Positions 56,314-64,000 of a stretch of 64,000 nt of DNA are shown piece after piece. The notes beneath the pieces were generated by a model that was not told where the DNA came from, did no database searches, and saw only the letters and a program-made list of their open reading frames with translations. Source of the DNA: Megamerina dolium (Eukaryota; Arthropoda; Insecta; Diptera; Megamerinidae); NCBI GenBank assembly GCA_963854835.1, contig OY978525.1:108818917-108882916 (forward strand). Direction: 5' to 3'. The position numbers and the translations under genes are program-made. Every line of letters begins with the position of its first letter. Position 1 is the stretch's first letter.

Positions 56314-57590
56314 TTACAAATTTGACCGAAAATGAAACACTTTTTTTTTAATATTTGAAAAGAGCTCTATTAAGCCTTTTTGGTCGATAAACTTTTGCCA
56401 TTTTTGAGGTAAAGCCAGTATTCCATCTTTGTAGAACTTCTGGGTTTTCTAAACGAAAAACTGATCCATGTGCGTTTTGCAAGCCTCTACGGAACTTAAA
56501 TTTACAGCATTCAATGTGTGTTGGCCTTCTGATCTGTAGGTCGTAGGCTCAATCACCAGCTAAAGCATAATAAATTTAATATCGACAAGATTTTTCTTTC
56601 GAACAGTCAGAAAAAGTGATTTCGCAAGAGTTCTAATACTGTCTAAAATTTAACACGCACAACAGTAATAGAAAAGAAGCTCAACCAAAGAGCCCTTTGC
56701 GGTTTATAATTGCCACATATTTATTTATTTATTATTTTTTACAAGAGTTCTGCAGAGATCGAAGCAAATAATCATCTGAAGGTGCAAGATTCGGACTATA
56801 TGGTGGATGCATCAAAATTTCTCAGTCAAGCTATCTAAGATTCTGCCGGATCATCAAAGATGTGTGTGGTCATGATGGAGTACAATACCTTTTCTTTTGA
56901 TAAATTCTGGCCATTTTAATTGAATCGCTTGCTTCAAGCTCGTTAATTATTGACAGTAGAGATCACAATCAATCGTTTGACCGGGTTGTAGAAGCTCATA
57001 ATGAACAATTCTCCTCGAATCCCACCAAACACACAGCATTACCTCTCTTGTCGTCAATTCTGAATTTGGCACTGTTCTCAAAGCTTCACCACACTTTGTC
57101 CATGATCTTTTTCGCACATTATTGACGTACGTGATCCACTTTTAATCTCTCATAATCATTCGCTTCAGAAATGGTTCGATTTTGTTCCATTTTAGCAGTG
57201 AATCGCAAATAGAAATTCGATCCATTAAATTTTTCACTTTTAATTCATGTGGCACCCAAACATCGAGCTCCGTTGTGTATCCAGTTTTCTTCAAATGGTT
57301 TATAACTATTTGGTGATGAATGTCTAGTTTCCTAGCAACGTCCACGCTGCTTGTGTGCCGGTCTTGCTCAATTGATTGGTCGAGCAATGCGAGGTGCATC
57401 TTTAACACCAAAATTATCAGATCGAGAACGAGCCAACCACTTCGCTGCTGTTTTTCTAGTTACAGCATCGTCTTCGCAAGCTTCACGAAAGTTTTTCAGC
57501 AGCCTGGAATACATTCTTACCTTTTCTGTAATAGAAAATGAAAAATATGACGATAATGCTCCGAGTTTTTTTTTTCTCATTTTTAAACGT
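56314..57590 (-). pseudogene. mariner DD34D-type transposase, split by SINE
   Basis: Minus-strand remains of a mariner transposase. From the N-terminus: LLKNFREACEDDAVTRKTAA (about 57480), SDNFGVKDAP, the second helix-turn-helix RKLDIHHQIVINHLKKTGY, LDVWVPHELKVKNLMDRISI, and the first catalytic block, where GDEKW has become RD-stop-KW near 57140. The second reads GIVLHHDHTHTS with D kept in HHD (about 56890). The third is PPYSPNLAPSDDYLLRSLQN. The SINE at 56507-56737 then interrupts. Beyond it are VEACKTHMDQFF and FYKDGILALPQKWQKFIDQK, to a stop near 56314. Many stops and shifts; old. Inverted ends not recognised. Confidence 0.87.
56507..56737 (+). mobile_element. SINE family X, inserted in mariner
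   Basis: About 231 bp from a tRNA-like head to the tail. The head contains TAGGTCGTAGGCTCAATCACC, which fits a B box; the A box is weak. The tail reads TTGCCACATATTTATTTATT. Body words shared with the other copies include GCATAATAAATTTAATATCG and AATACTGTCTAAAATTTAAC. Compared with 41317-44704 it lacks about 100 bp between the CGAACAGTCAGAAAAAGTGA block and TTCTAATACTG. TTTACA at 56501-56506 and 56738-56743 is the likely duplication. It splits the mariner transposase gene. Confidence 0.87.
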
Positions 57591-59104
57591 AGATAACTTT
57601 TCACAGAATAATGCGATTTTAATAATGTCTTCTAATAAAATGAAGCTTGAAACAACCTTTCAAACAAGCTATAGTATAGATACAATTAATCTTACCAGAT
57701 TGTTCGGAATTTTTCGTACAGCCATATATAGAATGTGACTACTGGGGCTCGCCGGACACTCTGCTTTAAATTTTTTTGCGAAGCTTTGTTATTTGTAGGC
57801 TTTCTGGTTGGAATATTGTCCGTTTAAAATTACATCAAATCTATTTGGTTTTAACAATTTTATCCATGTGATGAGAAAACGATACACAGTATACACCAAT
57901 GAATAATGTTGTACAAAGAGAATGGAATTTTGTAATTAGTAAAATGGTGTATCGTTTGTTTAATTCGTATATCATTGCAACTTTTTAGTTTTTATATTTT
58001 TTTGTGCTTTATTTAGTGGGAAATATAACACAAATGTATATAGAACGATACGACAGGATTCGATAGGATTTACTCACCCATCTGAGTTTTCCATATTTTA
58101 TTAAACATGTCAGTCACCACCAAGGACTAGTTCTCATACATTTCATAACTATTTCGCTGCGACATTCTCATTTCGGAAATTCATAAAATGTGTACCTTTT
58201 GCACCTGTAAAAGAGGTTATCCACACAAATAAAATCGATCAGATAAAATCAAAGAAATTTAAATCTTTGTAAATCACAGATTTTTATTATTTATATAATA
58301 TATATGAAAAATGACTACAGAGAATATTTTAAATGAACTCTTAAAATACGCTGAAAACATATTTTCAATATAAAAATGCGCAGCAGTTAAAAATATCATG
58401 TGTCATGTAACAGAAGTAACAGAAGAAAATCCAATGAATATTAAATAAAATGAAAAAAAAAAAAATACGGCTATAACATGGTAGTAAACACATAAATTAT
58501 AGCTGATTTGAAATATTATCTTGAATGTCGCGACAGAATTTACCCCTTCTCCTATGCCTTGTTCTTTCTCAACTTACTAGACTTACCTTTACAGCAATCA
58601 GCCATTTATGCATTTTTTTTTTTCTATACCTGCTCCCACCATCATACCTGCTCCTTGCCATCATCGTCCTTTTCAAGATTACATACGATTTTTTTTTTTC
58701 GCTGTTGAATTCGACTAAACGAAAATGAACAAAATAAAATAAAACAAAAAGAAAAATAAAGGTAATCATGATGAACAAAAAAAAAAAACATAAAAAACGC
58801 AATATCATCCAAAAAAGGCTTTAGAGAGCGATGTGTGATTTAAAAGTCATTTGTCACAGCATAAAAATATTTCAACGCGATTTATTTTAAATTTGTAACT
58901 GTTTCTGCCTGACACCCATTATTGTGCTCCTTCGCTTGTCACCATCATCATCATCATCATCAGCATCATCATTATCATCATCATCATGTTATAGAGTATT
59001 CTTTTGAAATATGAAATCACAAAAATTCTTTCCTACTCTTCTTTTTACAACTGGCATATCATTATCTCATATACTTACACATGTACATATATCTCCTATA
59101 TATA
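57591..59104. other. AT-rich stretch, no gene seen
   Basis: No supportable gene. A and T homopolymers near 58448-58462, 58613-58623 and 58689-58700, and an (ATC)n tract at 58942-58987. Confidence 0.5.
58942..58987. repeat. (ATC)n microsatellite
   Basis: About fifteen ATC units with single-base variants. Confidence 0.95.
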
Positions 59105-60388
59105 AGGTGTAGTAAAAACAAATCCATTATTTTTCCAATAGATGGCTTGAGTAATCTGTATCTCGCGTTGTATAAGTGCGATCGAGTTACACTGGATGGC
59201 GTTAGAAATATAGGATTTCGTACTAAATGTACTAAATAAACTTTTCAGGAAGTTTCGTGATTGCTTGATTCAGTATTGATTAAGCACGCGTCAAAGATGG
59301 ACACCAGTAAAGAGAAAATAGCCATATTTTACAGTTTTTCTTCGATAAAGGCGAAAACGCAAGAAAGACAGCTAAAAATGTGAATAGTGTTTATGGTCCT
59401 GATACTGTAATAGCCAATCATGTGCAATTTTGGTTTCGTCGATTCTGTTCCGGTAATTTTGATGTCAAAGATGCACCACGCTTTGGAAGGCCAATTGTCG
59501 AAAATATCGATAAATAAGTCTGACCGTCATGTAAGCACTGTTTCTATTGCCCAGGTGCTAAACATTGCACAAAAAACCATTTGGAATCATTTGAATAAGG
59601 CTGGATACGAAAAGAAACTCGATGTATGGGTGCCACACGAGTTAACGCAAAAAACCTCATGGATCGAATTTCCATCTGTGAATCGCTGCTGAATCGCAAC
59701 AAAATCGATCATGTCTGAAGCGAATGGTTACTGGTGATGAAAAGTGGGTCATTTATGACAACGTCAAGTGAAAACTGTCGTGGTCGAATCCCGGTGAACC
59801 GGCGCAAACGGTGGCCAAGCTATGATTGACGGTTAGGAAGGTTTTGCTATGTGTTTGGTGGGATTGGCAGGGAATCATCTACTATCTATCTACTAGCTGC
59901 TACCCTACGGCCAAACTCTTAATTCGGACCTGTGATGTCAACAAATGGACCGTCTGAAGGAAGCAATCACCCAGAAGCAGCCAGCTTTGGCCAATAGGAG
60001 AGGAATTGTGTTTCATCAGGACAACGCCAGGCCACACACATCAATAGTGACTCGCCAGAAGCTCCGGGAGCTTGGTTGGGAGATTCTTATGCATTCATCT
60101 TATAGTCCGGAGCTGGCACCAAGTGATTACTACATGTTCCTGTCTATGACGAATGATTTTGCTGATGAAAAATTCATCTCAAGAGAAGCTTGTGAAAATC
60201 GACTGTCCCAGTTTTTTGCCAATAGGGACGAGAGTTTCTATGAGAGTGGCATTATGAAATTACTCATTAAATGGCAACAAGTTATCGAACAAAACGGTGC
60301 ATATTTGGCCTAAATCGGATCATTCTAACCATGCTAAATATAACCTTCAATTTAATGCAAAAATAATGGATTTCTTTTTACTACATCT
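59105..60388 (+). mobile_element. mariner family M2, copy 2, full length
   Basis: A 1284-bp element with ends AGGTGTAGTAAAAACAAATC at left and the complement of AGATGTAGTAAAAAGAAATC at right. TA at 59103-59104 and 60389-60390. It keeps the transposase segments deleted from the copy at 19844 but has its own frameshifts. Confidence 0.94.
59296..60313 (+). pseudogene. mariner DD34D transposase (M2), frameshifted
   Basis: Starts MDTSKEKIA at 59296; a one-base deletion a few codons in, relative to the copy at 20025, shifts the frame. The N-terminal helix-turn-helix is readable in another frame (FWFRRFCSGNFDVKDAPRFG). After a TAA near 59513 the second helix-turn-helix follows (QVLNIAQKTIWNHLNKAGY) with KLDVWVPHELTQK. 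The first catalytic block, VTGDEKWVIYDN, lies near 59730 between stops. The frame 59945-60313 is undamaged: FHQDNARPHTSIVTRQKLRE, SYSPELAPSDYYMF, ending QQVIEQNGAYLA. The second and third aspartates are 34 residues apart (DD34D). The family fits the mauritiana-type mariners by general sequence. Confidence 0.92.
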
Positions 60389-60390
60389 TA

Positions 60391-60880
60391 TACATATTAA
60401 ATCAATGAAAATTTTTGTCCCATTTTATAAACAAACTTGCTGTAAACGGTCTTGCAAAATTCCTCTGTAACAAAACTCGTCAAATAGAATTATGTTAGAT
60501 GTGTTTTTCCATAAAGAATCGACTATTCACGCCCATTAAATTTTTGAAGTGGTTTTAAGCAATCAATATTTTAAAAATTTAATTTTAATTCGACAAAAAG
60601 GTAAAAGTTTAATACAAAAATGAAGAGAAAGGAAAATATTTTATGAACAGAGGATAAAATTGTGTTCCTTTTACGAGAAGAACTCTGACCAATAGTATGT
60701 CACGCATAATTAGCTTATAATTTGACAACCTAGCACCGAAACATCAATGATATTGAGGACCTAAGTTGCAAATTCCTGCCGCCATTTTGAACGCTACGCC
60801 CTTTTCGAAAATAAAAATGAAAATATAAAGAAAATCATGTTTTATGCCTAACAAAATTTAAAAGAGCACCATCAATAATA
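60391..60880. other. spacer, no feature seen
   Basis: About 490 bp of AT-rich sequence between two mariners; TA at 60879-60880 belongs to the next element. Confidence 0.45.
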
Positions 60881-61728
60881 TTGGGTATGTGAATTAGTAA
60901 CCGGCCTTTTTTAGTGCTCAAATTAATTTATTTTTAAGAATTCTGTAAAAAAATACGTTCATATCCATCTTGTCTATCAGAAATTATGACATTTCCCCCA
61001 TCCCCATCTTTCTGGCAATTTATAGATTCCATCCCAAAAGAACATCGCCGGCTTGGCGGTCAAAAACGAATTCAGCCAATTTTTTCAATCTGGTGGCTGA
61101 GGTGAAGAGTATTTCATTAAAGGCATTCTGCGTGGACTTGAACAAGTAAAAAACTGATGGCGCCAGGTCTGGGCTATTAGCTATTTACCGGAATAGCAAT
61201 GTGTGACCATGTCTGGTCACATATTCCGGCCGTTTCTCGATCATTGCTCTCTTCCACCGCATCAATTATTGTCGGTACAGCTCTCCCGTAATGGTTCGAC
61301 CAAGTCTTGGTCGAGTAAGGTCTCCAAATCGTCGTTTTCACACTTTTTCGGCTGTCTGGAGCGTTCTTTGTCTTTGATATCAAAATCACAGTCTTTGAAC
61401 CACAAAAACCACTCCTTACACTGTGTATTGGATAGAGAATTGTTGCCATACAATTCCACAAGCAAACGATGACTTTCGGCTGTACTTTTCTTTGCCAAAA
61501 AGTAACTTAACAAAAATTTCCGCAAATGATGTTTTTTTTTTCGTCAATCCTTAAAATTTTCCATCGTAAAAAAAATATGATACGCACAACCAAATTGAAA
61601 GCTTTTGACTGATTTTGACAACAAATGAATAGACATTTAAAGTGACATTTCGGACAATGATGTATGACATTGCGCTTATACGTGGCGCAATGTGACGTAA
61701 ACGGCCGGTTACTAATTCACACATCCAA
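60881..61728 (-). mobile_element. mariner family M3, 848-bp internally deleted copy
   Basis: Inverted ends of about 27 bp: left TTGGGTATGTGAATTAGTAA, right the complement of TTGGATGTGTGAATTAGTAA, both continuing CCGGCC. TA at 60879-60880 and 61729-61730. This is the only M3 member in the window whose ends are visible. The leader of about 165 bp precedes the damaged gene. Confidence 0.93.
60934..61564 (-). pseudogene. mariner transposase (M3), centre deleted
   Basis: Start MENFKD at 61564 runs into a stop; the frame continues as RKFLLSYFLAKKSTAESHRL, LVELYGNNSLSNTQCKEWF, DFDIKDKERSRQPKK and ENDDLETLLDQDLV. The second helix-turn-helix and the first catalytic region are deleted: the sequence passes directly into the region before the second block (YRQ, MIEKRPEY). 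The second aspartate block itself is also missing. The third reads SPDLAPSVFYLFKSTQNAF, with valine in place of the catalytic aspartate. The end is VIISDRQDGYERIFLQNS, stopping near 60934. Confidence 0.88.
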
Positions 61729-61730
61729 TA

Positions 61731-62558
61731 TATAGTTGGCACACATAGGCTCCGAAGGACTTTTTTGTTCAGCTCTAAAATCGAAACAAACTTTTGCGTC
61801 ATATGTATGTATAATATTGTGATGTAATATTTAAGAATTTATATATTTAAAAATATATTGCATTCCGAGTTAATGAAAATTAAATTATCTCTTTATATTC
61901 CTTGTTTTAATAGTAAAACACATTTGTTATCATTCGATATTAGAAACATTTTGAGTACAGAAGAAACTATGTATGAAATTATTCTTTACCAAGTTAAGCA
62001 AATATTAGCTATGTACAATATTTGTAAAGGTATCAAGTTTTTATGAATATTTCTAAAATTAAATAAAAATATATAAATTCAATTTTACTTCACCTTATAT
62101 CTATTCAATCTATTTCAGCTTCCCGCTCTTTCTCTCTCTCACTCTATCGCCTCTCTCATGTTCTCTCATACTTTGTTGCTTCTATAAAGCCTTATGAATG
62201 AATATAGGTGCAAGAATATTACATACATACATGTTTGTAAATATGTACATTAGGATAGGTCTAATGATGGTGAAAAAAATCGTAAAAATTGACCTTTATT
62301 AATCATAATCTATGAATTCTAATCCATGGTCGGAATTTCGCCATAGCCCTAAGGATTCTTTCTAACCTCAAAAAACAACGTCATTCGTTACAAACAAATC
62401 CGTGGAAGATTCAGTGACCCAAAATTAATTTTCACAGATCTTTGGGCTCCTTTATTCATACATACTTGCGGTAAGCACTTAAAGATATTATAAGGGAATA
62501 GGGTAAAAATATACGACACTGAAAAATTACGTATTACAAAATTCATTCTTCGTTAGTA
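61731..62558. other. AT-rich spacer, no feature seen
   Basis: About 830 bp between two mariners with a CT-rich patch near 62125-62160. No supportable gene; the frame at 61858-62046 is unrecognised. Confidence 0.45.
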
Positions 62559-63836
62559 AAGGGTTATCCATTTCGCGGTTTCAAAAGTATAGGGCTAGAA
62601 TTCGACATCTGTCAATCTGAGTTGTTAAAAAAATTTCTTTCTTTTTCAGTTCAAAGTCTGACATTTGCGAAAATGGATCGCTTAACTATCGCACAACGCA
62701 TTAAAATTGTAAAAACCTACTACAAAAATGGTGATTCTGCCACAGCCACATATCGTGCTTTACGAGGAGATTATGGTTTACATAATCGTCCAACTACGCA
62801 AGCAATTGGCAAAATTGTGAAGAAATATGAAGAGACTGGATCGTTTACAGATATTGTAAGGCCTGTGCATCATCGTTTCGCTTGTACCACCGAAAATATC
62901 GCTGCTGGAAGTGAAAGTGTTGCCGAAGGCCCGAATGTGTCGATTCCTCGTCGTTCTCAGGAATTAGGACTGTCTTACGGCACATTATGGCGTATTTTGC
63001 ATTTGGATCTACACCTACATCCATATAAAATCCAGCTCACACAACAACTGAAGCCAGCTGACCATTGACAACGTCGTAGATACGTCGAATGGGTGCTTGA
63101 ACAACAGGCGGTGGACGGCGATTTTTCGAACAAAATTTTCTTCAGCGACGAAGCACATTTCTCACTCGGTGGGTATGTTAACAAACAAAATTGTCGCATT
63201 TGGGGTTCTGAGAATCCTCAAGTAATACATCCACAAAAAGTCACTGCTTGGTGCGCTCTTTGGTCCGGAGGTGTGATTGGACCTTACTTCTTCGAAAACG
63301 ACGATGGAACGACTGTCACCGTCAATTCGGAGCGTTATGGTCATATGATAACCGACTTTTTTTTGCCTGCTATTGAAGAATACGACTTAGAGAATATGTC
63401 GTTTCAACAAGACGGTGCCACATGCCACACAACTCGAGCGAATATGGCTTTATTGCAAGAGAAATTTTCTGGCCGGGTAATTTCTCGTCGTGGCGATATC
63501 AAGTGGCCACCAAGATCATGCGATTTGACACCGCTTGATTTTTTTTTGTGGGGCTACGCGAAAGACCGTGTTTATGCAGATAAACCTTTAACTCTTGAGC
63601 ACCTAAAAACCAACATTCGTCACGTTATGGCTGATATATGTCAAAAAGTGGACGTAAATTACCTCAAAAGAATCGATGCTTGCAACAATTCGCGTGGTGG
63701 TCATTTAAATGATGTAGTATTTCACACATAATGTCAACGTTCAAACTTTATAATAAAAAAGAAATTATATGATAAAAAATATTTTATATGTGTTTTATTT
63801 ACATTTACTTTTGAAACCGCAAAATGGATAACCCTT
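62559..63836 (+). mobile_element. DD41D (rosa-like) mariner, copy 2, almost intact
   Basis: A 1278-bp element with ends AAGGGTTATCCATTTCGCGG and, at right, the complement of AAGGGTTATCCATTTTGCGG, each continuing TTTCAAAAGTA. TA at 62557-62558 and 63837-63838. In inverted orientation relative to 5554-6822, 57 kb away. Its terminal repeats are nearly symmetrical, so it is likely the youngest mariner in the window. Confidence 0.96.
62673..63731 (+). pseudogene. DD41D mariner transposase, one stop codon
   Basis: A 352-codon frame, close to the usual mariner length, broken only by TGA at 63066-63068 (the copy at 5659 has TCA, serine, there). Start ATG 62673 gives MDRLTIAQRIKIVKTYY; the frame also opens slightly upstream but the matching start in the other copy supports this one. 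N-terminal helix-turn-helix about residues 10-50, second (RRSQELGLSYGTLWRILHLD) about 95-115. Catalytic aspartates occur in FFSDEAHF, FQQDGATCHT and DLTPLDFFLWGYAKDRV, with 41 residues between the last two. Relative to the other copy it lacks five codons (EERPL) after PQVI, in frame. C-terminus RGGHLNDVVFHT. Confidence 0.95.
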
Positions 63837-63838
63837 TA

Positions 63839-64000
63839 TAATAGATGATTTTTAAAATAACCATTTTTTTTTTTTTGTCCTAACAATACAAATTAGGAAT
63901 CTCAAGCAAATTTATTTGATATTATTCGTTATTATTCGATATTATTCGCTTTGTTGTAAAAATCATTTACTCACCCTAATAGGTAGGTAGATCTGTATGT
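63839..64000. other. AT-rich end of window
   Basis: Flank of the DD41D mariner with a T run at 63866-63877 and TTATTCG repeats near 63925-63947. No gene. Confidence 0.45.

Noticed and set aside
56530..56560. tRNA gene suggested by the GGTCGTAGGCTCAATC stretch
   Set aside because: It cannot be folded into a full cloverleaf, and the same stretch recurs in dispersed SINE copies.
1..64000. CRISPR array or bacterial operon structure
   Set aside because: Repeats are simple microsatellites or TEs, frames are short and dispersed, and the TEs are of animal type.

Overview
The window reads as intergenic or intronic DNA of a higher fly, most likely a tephritid fruit fly. This is inference: the background is very AT-rich, full of (CAA)n, (ATC)n, (GT)n and (AT)n tracts, and carries several mariner elements of the DD41D type first described from Ceratitis (rosa), plus a SINE whose 3' part ends in a GTGCCACATATTTATTT tail. 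I found no convincing host protein-coding exon, tRNA or rRNA. Every protein-like signal I could identify belongs to a transposable element (TE).

Layout. 22-765: 5' fragment of an RTE-like non-LTR retrotransposon. 1086-2190: mariner (family M1). 3549-4689: decayed RTE copy, minus strand. 5444-8431: an old repeat (family Y) interrupted by a DD41D mariner (5554-6822) and a hAT-type element (6834-8347); an uninterrupted Y copy lies at 11580-11776. 10870-11377: short M1 derivative. 17390-17760: Tc1 relic beside a foldback at 17829-18350. 19844-20946: M2 mariner. 22564-23990: M3 mariner with a LINE 3' end inside it. 26178-27486: second DD41D lineage. 27800-28030: LINE fragment. 31888-32628: young 5'-truncated RTE copy. 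33389-34364: maT-like element. 37719-38830: SINE fragment and a 0.5-kb tandem duplication. 41252-45659: three-layer nest, M3 mariner > SINE > nearly complete RTE. 47542-48385: third DD41D lineage. 56314-57590: mariner broken by a SINE. 59105-60388: M2 mariner. 60881-61728: M3 mariner. 62559-63836: almost intact DD41D mariner. The remainder is AT-rich filler with microsatellites.

The elements do not form a pathway; what connects them is order of insertion. Paralogous empty sites and target-site duplications (TSDs) inside the window give a relative chronology: M3-type mariners are older than the SINE, and the SINE is older than the RTE copy. RTE insertions here make 10-11 bp TSDs, mariners are flanked by TA, and the hAT-type element by a 7/8-matching 8-bp TSD. 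No element appears fully autonomous. The closest are the RTE at 41425-44474, with intact endonuclease and reverse transcriptase motifs but a 38-bp deletion near the C-terminus, and the DD41D mariner at 62559-63836, with one premature stop and one in-frame 15-bp deletion.
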